Assembly: GCA_019894765.1 (NCBI GenBank)
Contig: JAGXNT010000046.1
Location: 1 to 64,000, forward strand
Direction: 5' to 3'
DNA from: Candidatus Heimdallarchaeota archaeon
GTDB lineage: Archaea > Asgardarchaeota > Heimdallarchaeia > JABLTI01
DNA: 64,000 bases
The notes under the pieces: model-generated
Databases searched by the model: none
The model's input: the letters and a program-made list of their open reading frames with translations, nothing else
Told to the model about the DNA's origin: nothing
Position numbers and translations under genes: made by a program
Shown: positions 45,874 to 54,457 of the stretch, one piece after another
Layout: the number at the start of each line of letters is the position of its first letter
Numbering within the stretch: position 1 is the stretch's first letter

Positions 45874-46202
45874 GATTTTTTTCGGGTTTTTGCCGCAATT
45901 CCGTTTTTTCTCGGAATTATTGCTTTTCTTGCTCTTCCTCTGTGTTTTCATCAGTTAAATAGCGAAAACCGATTGTTTAGCTATTTATTCTCGATTAAAT
46001 ATTCTCTATCTAACCAGATGATAATCGCTCTTGTTTTTGTGTTGGTATGTTTCGTATTTAAATACCAATAATATGTGGAAGAGTTCTTTATAATAGGAGT
46101 GAAAATACGGAGTAATGTTAGGATATTTATATAGCGCCTCCGATATCTAATCTGAATATTCAAATATTTTATCATTATCACAAAATAAACAGGTAGTCAA
46201 AA
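45874..46202. other. Intergenic region with two further inverted repeats
   Basis: No gene is supported in this 329-bp stretch. It holds a perfect AATTCCG/CGGAATT hairpin (45897-45918) followed by a pyrimidine-rich tract, and a TTGGTAT/ATACCAA inverted repeat (46042-46068) enclosing a TATTTAAATA core. A TATA-like TTTATATAG occurs near 46127-46135, suitably placed for the membrane-protein gene starting at 46203. Short frames here have no coding character. Confidence 0.5.
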
Positions 46203-46685
46203 TTGACAGAGGAAAGTAGTTTACGAGATAGTATGGCGTTCAAAGAATATTCAACAGGTGAGCGATCCAAGATCAAACATCCTTGGGTCACAATAACGAT
46301 ATCAGGTATTCTTGTTGCTGGAGCAATGGTTCTAACAAATTGGCTAGGAACCGCTTTACACGGCAATCCATATTCGTTCAACTTTATTTTGGCTTTATAT
46401 GGGATTCCTGCGGGTTTTGCTTGTGCTTGGAGAAATAAAACACTAAGTGCTATCACTTCTTTAAGATATTCAACTTTTAGTGCGTTGATTGCTACAGCGA
46501 GTTATTTCTTAATTACTTTAATAGCATTATTTGCATCACCATTAAGTGCTATAGGAATGATAAGTAGTATTGGCCAATTAGCAATTGCTAGCGCTGTTAT
46601 AGCTGTATTTTTTATCTGTGTTACATTTGCTAGTGGAGCAATGATAGGAACTATTGTTCTAGGTGTTCGAGATAGTAAAAGCTGA
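46203..46685 (+). CDS. Four-helix membrane protein, function unknown
   Basis: A 160-residue protein with a hydrophilic N-terminus of 27 residues and hydrophobic helices near 28-48, 55-75, 85-112 and 125-152. No charged residues lie in the helices apart from the loops. The start is TTG at 46203, with no convincing ribosome site. A TATA-like element is about 70 bp upstream. No family recognised. It is the first of three small membrane proteins on this strand before the DA1-type gene. Confidence 0.6.
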   Translation: MTEESSLRDSMAFKEYSTGERSKIKHPWVTITISGILVAGAMVLTNWLGTALHGNPYSFNFILALYGIPAGFACAWRNKTLSAITSLRYSTFSALIATASYFLITLIALFASPLSAIGMISSIGQLAIASAVIAVFFICVTFASGAMIGTIVLGVRDSKS

Positions 46686-46798
46686 GTCACTTTTACAAAA
46701 AGACTTTCCAGTAAATATGAGCGATAAAATTAAGTACTATGTAATTTATTTGATTTTAGAATTATTAATTTCTTACATTATTATTTGGATGTGAACAA

Positions 46799-47185
46799 AT
46801 GACTCCAAAGAAGAGAAAGACATCTCAAACTCGTAGAAGACATGGTACTTGGTTCGTTGTCGGACAAGTTCTGATTATTCTAGGTGCTGCTTTAATTATC
46901 GCGGCAGGAATTATAGATGCAGTTTATGGATTTCAAGATAATGATTATTGGTCATCATACACCTTTGGTCTCCTACATCCTATCGTAGGTCTAGTAATCG
47001 CAATTATTGTTGCTATAGTAATCTTGTGGCTTGCTATTGATAAACGGGCATATTATGGATTAAATCTCTATCTTTATGCTGTAATTATTATTATCCTCGC
47101 TTGTCTTGCTGGTAACGTCGGAGCATTGGTTTGTATAATCGGTGCGCTAGTGATAATTTTCTATCGAATATCTCGTAGCCCATAA
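46799..47185 (+). CDS. Four-helix small membrane protein
   Basis: A 128-residue protein with a basic N-terminus (TPKKRKTSQTRRRHG) and four hydrophobic helices, the first starting at WFVVGQVLIILGAALI. The positive N-terminal end should stay in the cytoplasm. No family is recognised. It resembles the protein at 59967-60332 in size and helix arrangement, but I see no convincing sequence identity. It ends 16 bp before the next gene, so the two are co-transcribed. Confidence 0.6.
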   Translation: MTPKKRKTSQTRRRHGTWFVVGQVLIILGAALIIAAGIIDAVYGFQDNDYWSSYTFGLLHPIVGLVIAIIVAIVILWLAIDKRAYYGLNLYLYAVIIIILACLAGNVGALVCIIGALVIIFYRISRSP

Positions 47186-47201
47186 AGAAAGGATGAGTTA
47201 G

Positions 47202-47741
47202 ATGCCTTCAAAGAAATCTAAGAAGAAACGAAAGCTAAGTACTGGTTTAAAAGAAAATATTGATACTATTGTAGATGATTTGTCAATTATAATTGGTCGA
47301 AAAGGTTGGCCGAAGGAAGAAGCTGGTAATGCACTTAGTGATGCTTTCAAAAATGTGGATGCATACATTGCTGCAATTTCTTTATCCGTTCCTGAAGTTG
47401 ACTCCTTATGGTGTGATACAGGAGCAAGAGATGGCTTTCTAAAAATCAAACGTAATAGAAAAAGAGTAATTCGTTTTCTTATTGTTATAGCAGTAATTGT
47501 ATCTTTGATTGTCCTTGCAAGTGCAGTTGCAGCTATTGTTTTGATCTCCGAATGGTATAGATGGCTTATTCTTGGAGGTGCTGCCTTAGTTTTGTTTGTT
47601 GGTTCATCAAGTTTGCCAAAATATGTAATGGGTCCTTATATTATGAAAAGAGATGCACAAATTCCAGAGAAATTCAAAAAGGAATGTGATTTGATAAATA
47701 AATTTCTCAAAGATCTTATACATCTCAGGAGAAAATCATAA
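47202..47741 (+). CDS. Membrane protein with two helices and a soluble N-terminal domain
   Basis: A 179-residue protein. Residues 1-85 are soluble, beginning with a very basic SKKSKKKRKLS; two helices occupy about residues 90-112 and 116-135, and a charged C-terminus follows. A GGATGAG site precedes the ATG. No family is recognised. It is in an apparent operon with the preceding gene and 130 bp before the DA1-type peptidase. Confidence 0.6.
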   Translation: MPSKKSKKKRKLSTGLKENIDTIVDDLSIIIGRKGWPKEEAGNALSDAFKNVDAYIAAISLSVPEVDSLWCDTGARDGFLKIKRNRKRVIRFLIVIAVIVSLIVLASAVAAIVLISEWYRWLILGGAALVLFVGSSSLPKYVMGPYIMKRDAQIPEKFKKECDLINKFLKDLIHLRRKS

Positions 47742-47870
47742 GTATCTCCTAATACTCTTTTTTTTTCTAATTTCTTGCTCATATAGAAAGTTTTTTTCGA
47801 TTGTATGACAAAGTTATCATAGAACAAACAATTATAGTGAAATGAGCTGTCACGTGAGGTATAAATTTAG

Positions 47871-49115
47871 ATGGTTTCTGTAGGCGTAATTAGAGTCAAA
47901 TGTGATGCATGCAAAGAAATCATTAAAGGAAAATATATTCACTTTTCAGACGGATCAATATTTTGCAATGAATGTTTTCATTATCTCCCAAAATGCATTA
48001 GCTGTAAGAAACCCATCATAGGTGGTGAGGATAGCTCTATTGATGGTTTTTGTTCCATCTGCTACAATCGAGCACCTAAATGTGATATTTGTGAAAAAGC
48101 AATCATTGGTAGTTACACTAGATTTGCTGATAAATCAATTTCATGTGACGACTGTATGAAAAAATATGTAAAATGTGATCGTTGTGGAAAACCTGTTGTA
48201 AGATATACAAAAATTCGTGGAAATATTCTTTGTAGACATTGTTTAACACATGCAACTCGATGCAATGTTTGTAGTAATCCAATAATTGGGACATACTGGA
48301 TTTTTGACAAGAATTATGTTTGTGATTATTGCTACAAAATTTATGAACGATGTAATATGTGCGGTATGCCTAGTCAGTTTCTATTTACTGTTCATGATAA
48401 GAAACTATGTTATACTTGTCAAGAAAAGGCTAAACGGTGTTCAGCGTGTGGATTACCTATTGTGGGTCGGTATTACTCCTATAAAACTAAGGAAGGAATA
48501 TTTTGTGAACACTGTGAGCATTTAGCACCACATTGTGATTCTTGTGGTCGACCTTTAGGAATTCAATATGTAGATATTTCTGATGGAAGAAAAATCTGTT
48601 TTGAATGCCAACGTAGTGCGGTAATTACAGAAGAACAGTTGAGAGAACTAATAAAAACCGCTAATGAAGGAATAAGCAGTCTTGGATTGAAGATAGTCAA
48701 TAATATAAACTATAGACTCATATCCAGAAATCTTCTAGATAAACGAATAAAAGAATCAGGTGCAGATATTGCTGCCGGTAAGAATCTTGGATTATTTCAA
48801 AGAAAAGATGAGAAAATGAATATCTATTTACAAACACATTTACCAATTCAATTAGCCTTAGGAACAATTTGTCACGAAATAGCCCATGCATGGTTATCTG
48901 AGAATGTCATAAATAAAACTCAACCGCTTCATCTTAGAGAAGGATTTTGTGAATGGGTTTCGTACAAGATATTACAGAAATTTGGTTATCATGGTCAAGC
49001 TGAATTAATACTTTCAAGAGATGATATATACGGACTAGGATTTCAGAAATTCTTAGATTATGAAAAGAAAAATGGTATTAAAGCCCTTTTAGATTGGGCG
49101 AAAATTGCTCGTTAA
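47871..49115 (+). CDS. DA1-type metallopeptidase with LIM-like zinc-finger array
   Basis: A 414-residue protein. Residues 11-250 contain sixteen CxxC pairs (CDAC, CNEC, CISC, CSIC and so on) spaced like LIM-type double zinc fingers, enough for about eight zinc ions. The C-terminal 130 residues match the DA1-like peptidase: HEIAHAWL with His335, Glu336 and His339, then HLREGFCEWVSY with a Glu as likely third ligand (357). In plants DA1 is a ubiquitin-activated peptidase with a LIM domain and this peptidase. The bacterial and archaeal forms are little studied. A GTGAGG site precedes the ATG. Probably cytosolic, since no signal peptide is present. Confidence 0.85.
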   Translation: MVSVGVIRVKCDACKEIIKGKYIHFSDGSIFCNECFHYLPKCISCKKPIIGGEDSSIDGFCSICYNRAPKCDICEKAIIGSYTRFADKSISCDDCMKKYVKCDRCGKPVVRYTKIRGNILCRHCLTHATRCNVCSNPIIGTYWIFDKNYVCDYCYKIYERCNMCGMPSQFLFTVHDKKLCYTCQEKAKRCSACGLPIVGRYYSYKTKEGIFCEHCEHLAPHCDSCGRPLGIQYVDISDGRKICFECQRSAVITEEQLRELIKTANEGISSLGLKIVNNINYRLISRNLLDKRIKESGADIAAGKNLGLFQRKDEKMNIYLQTHLPIQLALGTICHEIAHAWLSENVINKTQPLHLREGFCEWVSYKILQKFGYHGQAELILSRDDIYGLGFQKFLDYEKKNGIKALLDWAKIAR

Positions 49116-49137
49116 TCTTGTGAATTAGAGAATCTAT

Positions 49138-49515
49138 TTATTCGTAACGCCCATCTTCTATGACTTCACCAAAGGGTTCTTTGTCTTTAATTACATAAAG
49201 AAATACTTTATAGCCTAATTCCTCGATAAAAATTGTCTCTCGAGTATAAAGATCTGGAACTCCTTCTAATCTGTCAATTTTTTCTAAAATTTTGTGCTGG
49301 ACTTCAAAAACTTCAATATGAATTTTATTTGATTTGTCAGTGGGAAAAAGAAGAGGAAACCCACCATCTGAATGCATTTGATAAGGTAGTTCCACTAATC
49401 CTCGAAAAATCGGTTTCTTTGGATTTAGGTAGTAAAAATAATTGGGAAAATTCTCTTTTAGTGTGCCATATACTGCGAGAAGAAAAATCTCCTCTTCATT
49501 CTCTAAATCTTTCAT
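49138..49515 (-). CDS. Gamma-glutamylcyclotransferase-like (AIG2/GGCT) protein
   Basis: A 125-residue protein of the GGCT fold. The substrate loop is LAVYGTLKENFPN near residues 13-25, and the core includes FRGLVELPYQM, FEVQHKILEKIDRLEG and YTRETIFI. A Glu in the EGVPDLYTRE region is the likely catalytic acid. The substrate, gamma-glutamyl amine or peptide, is unknown. A GGAGATAT site precedes the ATG. It is convergent with the DA1-type gene. Confidence 0.85.
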   Translation of the reverse strand: MKDLENEEEIFLLAVYGTLKENFPNYFYYLNPKKPIFRGLVELPYQMHSDGGFPLLFPTDKSNKIHIEVFEVQHKILEKIDRLEGVPDLYTRETIFIEELGYKVFLYVIKDKEPFGEVIEDGRYE

Positions 49516-49567
49516 CGAAATATCTCCATTGATTTTAACAAGACACTGTAAGGAGCTTTCATGTAAT

Positions 49568-51082
49568 TTATGCCCCGATTTTTCTATCGAAAAACCGCTG
49601 TACTTTCACTTGTGAAAATCTATTATTCAGTTGTTCTCGAATATATGCACGAATCATTCCTATAAAACCTATAGTGATTGCTACCATAAAGAGATAAAAA
49701 GGAACCGTCCAACGAGACATTACTAATAACCAAATATTAAATCCGAAAAATAATACACTTGCTGTTAGCATGCCGATTGGTAAGTACTTCTTATTTGAAG
49801 TGAAATTTGTTAATGCTCCAAGTAAAGCAATCAATATCATAGGGACGTAATAAGCAGTATAGAATTTGTAAACACCTCGAGGCATGAATATATGCGTGAA
49901 AATTGTATAAGCTGCAATCCACTCGAAAAATTCTACTCCATCAAGTTTAGAATTATATGATCTCCAAAACATAAAAACAGCAATAACACTTGCGCTGAGA
50001 ATCATCCAAAGCATGGAATAATTGCCAAATGATGCAAAAGCTAACAAAGGACCTCCTAATCCCATCTGTTCCAGTGATTTTGCGAATGAAACACAATCAT
50101 TCGAAGCTGGAGAAACAGGGTCAAATCTTAACTCAATTGGTCTCCCAGGGAAAAGCATATGTCTGCCATATTGGTAAGGAGAAATGAATATCCAAGGAAC
50201 GGACAATAGTAAAATTACCCCCACAAATAAAGCAGCATTCATTATACTCTCAACGATAGCTTCCCTCACAGATTTATTCCTGACCTTCTCACCAAGCATT
50301 ACCATAAATAAAGGGTAAGTAAAGAACAGCGCATTCTGTTTCGTCATTGTAGCAATTGCTAACCAGAAAAACGCTTGCCACCATTTCTTTTTCACAGCAA
50401 AATAAAAAGCAATAATCGTTATAAATGTCACTGGACCGGGATTTAGCCAATACACCCCATCATAAATGATATTTATTGGTGCTAATGCCATGAGTAATCC
50501 ACCAAAAATGGCAATACCACGTGCATGTTTGTTTTTAATGATATTTTTGAGGATTAAATATACAACACCTGCACACGCAGCATCAGTGAAAACCATGGGA
50601 AAAGCCATCCAGAAATTGCTCATACCAGGTCTCCAAGTTAAAACTAGAAAATACAGAAAAACAGGTGGATAGGAGTAGAAATCTAAAACATTTGCTGGTT
50701 CTATCCATCTATAGGGATACCAACTATCAGTATACCATGCAGTTATCCAAGAGTGGTAATAATAGCCAAAGTCTGCAAACCCTCTGAAATCTATGTTATT
50801 TATCCCAAAAGGGAGACTATAATTCCAAACATTAAAACCTGATCCGTATCCAAAATTGTCTCGTAATTCGTATGCTAGTAAAACTCTGACAAACAATGCA
50901 ATAGAGACTAACATGAAAATAATTATAACATCTAAACCAATTTCGCCCCAATTCTCTTCCTTGATACGATTGCTTATTCCATCAATAAATTTTTGACTGA
51001 AAGTTCTAAAGTGATGTGTTAAACGTGATGTGGACTCTTTTTCTGTGACAGTTTCATAATTTTCCGTTTTTCTAACTGACAT
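49568..51082 (-). CDS. Polytopic GT-C-type glycosyltransferase-like membrane protein
   Basis: A 504-residue protein with about 10-11 membrane helices after a hydrophilic 50-residue N-terminus. The first outside loop carries acidic residues (DFRGFADFGYYYHSW), as in lipid-linked mannosyl- and arabinosyltransferases of the GT-C group, followed by SYPPVFLYFLVL and a run of alternating helices. A role in protein or lipid glycosylation outside the cell is inferred. An AAGGATT site precedes the ATG. No partner gene is linked. Confidence 0.72.
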   Translation of the reverse strand: MSVRKTENYETVTEKESTSRLTHHFRTFSQKFIDGISNRIKEENWGEIGLDVIIIFMLVSIALFVRVLLAYELRDNFGYGSGFNVWNYSLPFGINNIDFRGFADFGYYYHSWITAWYTDSWYPYRWIEPANVLDFYSYPPVFLYFLVLTWRPGMSNFWMAFPMVFTDAACAGVVYLILKNIIKNKHARGIAIFGGLLMALAPINIIYDGVYWLNPGPVTFITIIAFYFAVKKKWWQAFFWLAIATMTKQNALFFTYPLFMVMLGEKVRNKSVREAIVESIMNAALFVGVILLLSVPWIFISPYQYGRHMLFPGRPIELRFDPVSPASNDCVSFAKSLEQMGLGGPLLAFASFGNYSMLWMILSASVIAVFMFWRSYNSKLDGVEFFEWIAAYTIFTHIFMPRGVYKFYTAYYVPMILIALLGALTNFTSNKKYLPIGMLTASVLFFGFNIWLLVMSRWTVPFYLFMVAITIGFIGMIRAYIREQLNNRFSQVKVQRFFDRKIGA

Positions 51083-51216
51083 ATTAAGTAATCCTTAATT
51101 TTATAACTCCTTTACAACTACTTTAACTATTAACTTTTTTACATTGCACAGAAAATATTCTGTAATACTTTATTAATCGTGGAAATATTTTTGAACAAAA
51201 GTTTAAAGTAGGATTA

Positions 51217-52014
51217 ATGAGTTCTCCAAATGATAAGGGAGTTCCCCCGGAGCATAGACCAATGGCTAAGGATGATAATAAAGAAGACTTGATTTTCGAT
51301 GGTATGCTTTTTGCTGTAAACGATGAAACAGGACCTGTTCTCCGTTTAAATATCAGTTCTTTATCTGAACGCGAAGCAATCACAACTGCTATTCATGGAA
51401 TAACTGCTATTGGATTAGGGGAAGATCGAAACAGAGGTTTATTTGGACCAATTCCCGTTCCATATAATACAGATTATAGAGCATTAATCTATGTCTTTTA
51501 TGTGGAATCTGAAACAAGCAAAGATCCCCTTATCCAAGGAAAAGGACAATTTTGTGGATTATTCTTTATTTTCAAGAAAGACATGATTAGATATATTGCT
51601 AATGTTTATTCGATGCTTGAATCCTTGTTAAATATGTATCAAGAAAATTATCTCTTAAAAGAGGATCAATTACAAAATGATACTATTCAGTACATCTATG
51701 ATGACCTAATTACTAATCTAAAATTAAAACCAAAGACTCGAGTTTTCAGAGTAAATGATGGAATTACCGTGGAATTCGAGGATGGAACAGTCAAATTAGG
51801 CAATGAAATTACTTTCCTAATAAGCGAAAAAAATAAAATCTTTCATTACTATTTTCCAAAAAATCTGGAGAACGATAAGAAAGACCATGCTATGAAAATC
51901 CTAGAACACATATTGAAATCTGAATACCAGAATTCCTATGAATCTAAGAAAATCTCATCTAAGAAAGCCTTTGAAAACCTTCTGAAGAAGAACGATATAA
52001 CAATAATAAACTAG
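51217..52014 (+). CDS. Cytosolic protein with possible longin-like N-terminal domain
   Basis: A 265-residue soluble protein. Residues 25-150 (LIFDGMLFAVNDETGPVLRL, LFGPIPVPYNTDYRALIYVFYV, GLFFIFKKDMIRYI) have the strand-strand-helix pattern and the 'former-ligand-to-turn' phrasing I associate with longin/roadblock-like domains common in Asgard archaea; it is a pattern call. The C-terminal 90 residues are mixed alpha/beta and end in a Lys-rich helix. An AGGA site precedes the ATG. The hydrolase gene starts 47 bp later. Confidence 0.5.
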   Translation: MSSPNDKGVPPEHRPMAKDDNKEDLIFDGMLFAVNDETGPVLRLNISSLSEREAITTAIHGITAIGLGEDRNRGLFGPIPVPYNTDYRALIYVFYVESETSKDPLIQGKGQFCGLFFIFKKDMIRYIANVYSMLESLLNMYQENYLLKEDQLQNDTIQYIYDDLITNLKLKPKTRVFRVNDGITVEFEDGTVKLGNEITFLISEKNKIFHYYFPKNLENDKKDHAMKILEHILKSEYQNSYESKKISSKKAFENLLKKNDITIIN

Positions 52015-52061
52015 AAGTAATTTTTCGATTTCATGAATTAGCTATTTTTAAAGTAAACAAG

Positions 52062-53204
52062 TTGAGTGTGAATCCAAAGAACCCTTTGGTAAACAAAATG
52101 TATTATGAAAAATATTCGAGTAACACTCAGAAGATATTTTGTAAAAGCTTGATGCTTAAAGCACATTATTTCAATGACCAAACCGAAAAAACTGATTTCC
52201 ATCAATCTCGCGAAAATAGAGCTGAAGATCTCTCTAAAAGAACACTCATAATTGTTCCTGGTTATTCTGTTTCGAATCCTCCAAGAATCGGAGATCATCG
52301 ATATTATATACAAGCATTGCAATACCATCCAACCAATAATCCCAAAGGATATAAGAAAATATTTGTTTTTGATTTGTATTCCAAAAAAGATGGACGTTGT
52401 AATTTTCAGCATGATATAACCATGTTAGCAGCTGAGCTTCTGAAAAGTATAGAAACATCTCGAGATAATTGGGTATTCAGTGAAAATGGTGAAATAGATT
52501 TTATCGGAGGATCGATGGGTGGGCTAATTGTTCGAAAGTTTATACAAGATTATATGATTGGCGAAAATCAGATAGCTACAAAATCATGGGGAACATTACG
52601 AATAAAAAACATAATTCTAATTGCAACTCCAAATTATGGTTGCAAGATTATTGATTTCTTACAAAATCCAATAATCCAATTGCTATTACGAATCAAGTTT
52701 GGCAAGAATAATTTTTCACAAAGCCTACAAATTCAACAAATTAGCGTTGGACGAATAAACATTTGGGAACCAATATTTCGAAACCTTATAAAAAAACATA
52801 CTCCTGTTAATATCTTTCTTGAGAGATTAAATTCAACTATACAAACTCCTGGAAACATTAGATGGATTACAATTCATGGATCGAAAAGAAGTTGGGTCTC
52901 TCGTTTACTATATAACAAGAATAATGTAAATGATGGAGTTGTTGAAGCGAATAGCGTATCACTCACAGGTGCAGAAAACATTTCTGATAAGGACTTCGGA
53001 ATTGGTTTATCATGGAATCACAGAGATTTATACGAAAATGAAGGATTCTGCAATTTACTCGCAGGTCTTCTTATTTTTAATATGCGAGTAATCGATTATC
53101 AAGAAAATAATCACTTAATTTTCAATCATAAAATTTCTTCGAACAAAAAAAACCGAGAAAGGCATTCTCAAGAAATTATGAGTCGTCTTGTTCCTATACA
53201 TTAA
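52062..53204 (+). CDS. Alpha/beta-hydrolase (esterase/lipase-like)
   Basis: A 380-residue protein with an alpha/beta-hydrolase core. The oxyanion region is LIIVPGYSVSNPP, the nucleophile elbow DFIGGSMGGLIVRKF (G-x-S-M-G-G), and a late His in SWNHRDLYEN could complete the triad. No signal peptide. The TTG at 52062 gives the longest frame; an ATG at residue 13 is also possible and neither has a good ribosome site. It probably shares a transcript with the longin-like gene. Substrate unknown. Confidence 0.72.
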   Translation: MSVNPKNPLVNKMYYEKYSSNTQKIFCKSLMLKAHYFNDQTEKTDFHQSRENRAEDLSKRTLIIVPGYSVSNPPRIGDHRYYIQALQYHPTNNPKGYKKIFVFDLYSKKDGRCNFQHDITMLAAELLKSIETSRDNWVFSENGEIDFIGGSMGGLIVRKFIQDYMIGENQIATKSWGTLRIKNIILIATPNYGCKIIDFLQNPIIQLLLRIKFGKNNFSQSLQIQQISVGRINIWEPIFRNLIKKHTPVNIFLERLNSTIQTPGNIRWITIHGSKRSWVSRLLYNKNNVNDGVVEANSVSLTGAENISDKDFGIGLSWNHRDLYENEGFCNLLAGLLIFNMRVIDYQENNHLIFNHKISSNKKNRERHSQEIMSRLVPIH

Positions 53205-53351
53205 GAAATTTCCAAGAAAATTCTTCCAAGTATTGAGGACTTTAAAAACTAAATTTTGTATATACCATTAGTTAAGAAATGAATTACATGAAATTAAAAG
53301 GTCTAATTATCTGCTGATCTAATAGTTATTTGAAAAGGATTTGTTAATCTC

Positions 53352-53543
53352 TTGGCAACAGAATCGGAAAAAGAAGCCCTAAGAAAAGAATCTCCATTTT
53401 CACTCGAGAGTATGCATGAAGATTTCTGCGATTTATGTCTTTACTCATGGTGCCTTTTTAAGAAAAAAATTGTCTATTGCTCATTACGATACAAAGGGGA
53501 AATTGGGTTTATCTGCACAACAAATTCATGTAAAATCAAGTAG
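53352..53543 (+). CDS. Tiny Cys-rich protein, paralogue 1
   Basis: A 63-residue protein with metal-site spacing C-x2-C-x4-W-C (FCDLCLYSWC), YCS about nine residues later, then two further Cys (ICTTNSC). The same pattern recurs in the neighbour at 53686-53892. The start is TTG GCA in both genes. It may bind a single zinc or iron-sulfur centre. No known family is recognised. Both genes are on the plus strand, about 140 bp apart. Confidence 0.62.
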   Translation: MATESEKEALRKESPFSLESMHEDFCDLCLYSWCLFKKKIVYCSLRYKGEIGFICTTNSCKIK

Positions 53544-53685
53544 AATTTATTGAATTTTCCATCTAGAAAGCTGGTAATTTTGTTTTTTAGGTAATACTGT
53601 CATATTCTCGGCATATTAGCAACTTAATAAGTGTTGATTGAAGGATTTGTTTAATTGGATGATCATTTAAAGGACCGAGGTAAAA

Positions 53686-53892
53686 TTGGCAGTTACAGAG
53701 ACACACAAAAAACAACTGGTAAGAGAAAAATCGCTTGGAAGTAAACAATCTACTATTTTTTGTTTAGATTGTGTAATTGACTGGTGTAAAATAAGGAACC
53801 AGGTTAGTTATTGCTCCCAAAAGTATAGAGGTACAGGATGCTACAGTTGCTCTGATACAAAATGCACGGTTAAGAAAATAGCTGGATCCTAA
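53686..53892 (+). CDS. Tiny Cys-rich protein, paralogue 2
   Basis: A 68-residue protein with FCLDCVIDWC, VSYCSQKYRG and CSDTKC, giving the same order C-x2-C-x4-W-C, YCS-x2-Y, C-x4-C as the gene at 53352. The N-terminal 20 residues are charged in both. A GAGG site precedes the TTG start, supporting translation. Conservation of Cys, Trp and the YCS block in two adjacent frames with different DNA sequence argues that both are real genes. Confidence 0.65.
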   Translation: MAVTETHKKQLVREKSLGSKQSTIFCLDCVIDWCKIRNQVSYCSQKYRGTGCYSCSDTKCTVKKIAGS

Positions 53893-53924
53893 AACCATCT
53901 CTTGTTTTTTCTTATTCTCCCTTT

Positions 53925-54206
53925 TCACATTGCATTTAGCAATTTATTGAACATGTCATTATCAATTGACTCTAGTTCATCTTGTATTGTATATTGTTTT
54001 TCCACTAGTTTCTTAAATTTCAAAAGTTTTTCTTTTGAGCAATCTCCTTCCTTAATCATGGCGTATGAATCATTAACTAGAAGTTCTAGACCATTTAAAT
54101 CAGTGAATTTTATTCGAACTATGTCACTAGCTTCTACCTCTATACCTACGATTTCGAACCCAGCGTGTGTCAATTTCTCTGTTAGTGTTATTATTTTCTC
54201 TTTCAT
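53925..54206 (-). CDS. Small acidic conserved hypothetical protein
   Basis: A 93-residue protein: a beta-rich N-terminal part (KLTHAGFEIVGIEVEASDIVRIKF) and a helical C-terminal part (KKLVEKQYTIQDELESID). A strong GAGGTGA site precedes the ATG. No family is recognised. It is convergent with the second tiny Cys-rich gene. The 251-bp gap upstream holds a palindrome. Confidence 0.6.
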   Translation of the reverse strand: MKEKIITLTEKLTHAGFEIVGIEVEASDIVRIKFTDLNGLELLVNDSYAMIKEGDCSKEKLLKFKKLVEKQYTIQDELESIDNDMFNKLLNAM

Positions 54207-54381
54207 TTTTTCACCTCGTAGTCATTGAATTATTTTGTTATACTCTTGAGTCCAGTTTTCGGAATTTTGTTTTCCTTTAAAAAAACAAATTAACTGCAAA
54301 TAACGGTCAACTTAATTTAAGTTATCGTTCTTTAAAAACCTCAAACAATTGTAAATTATCTTTAGATTTTTAATCTTTTGT

Positions 54382-54394
54382 GGAGAAATTCTCC
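54382..54394. promoter_or_regulatory. 13-bp palindrome in the gap upstream of the small acidic gene
   Basis: GGAGAAATTCTCC is a perfect inverted repeat of 6-bp arms around a central A, 176 bp before the minus-strand start at 54206. The 54207-54457 gap is otherwise AT-rich with further short palindromes such as CTTAATTTAAG. An operator is possible but distance to the start is large. Confidence 0.3.
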
Positions 54395-54457
54395 GCAAGT
54401 AATTGTAAATCAATTTTAAGTGAAAGTTATTCCTTATTAAGCGTTTAGATTAAGAAA

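Noticed and set aside
45981..46181. A 66-codon minus-strand frame
   Set aside because: AT-rich intergenic sequence giving a Tyr/Asn/Thr-rich translation without structure; it crosses an inverted repeat and a TATA box.
46499..46690. A minus-strand frame overlapping the small membrane protein
   Set aside because: Antisense shadow of the 46203-46685 gene.
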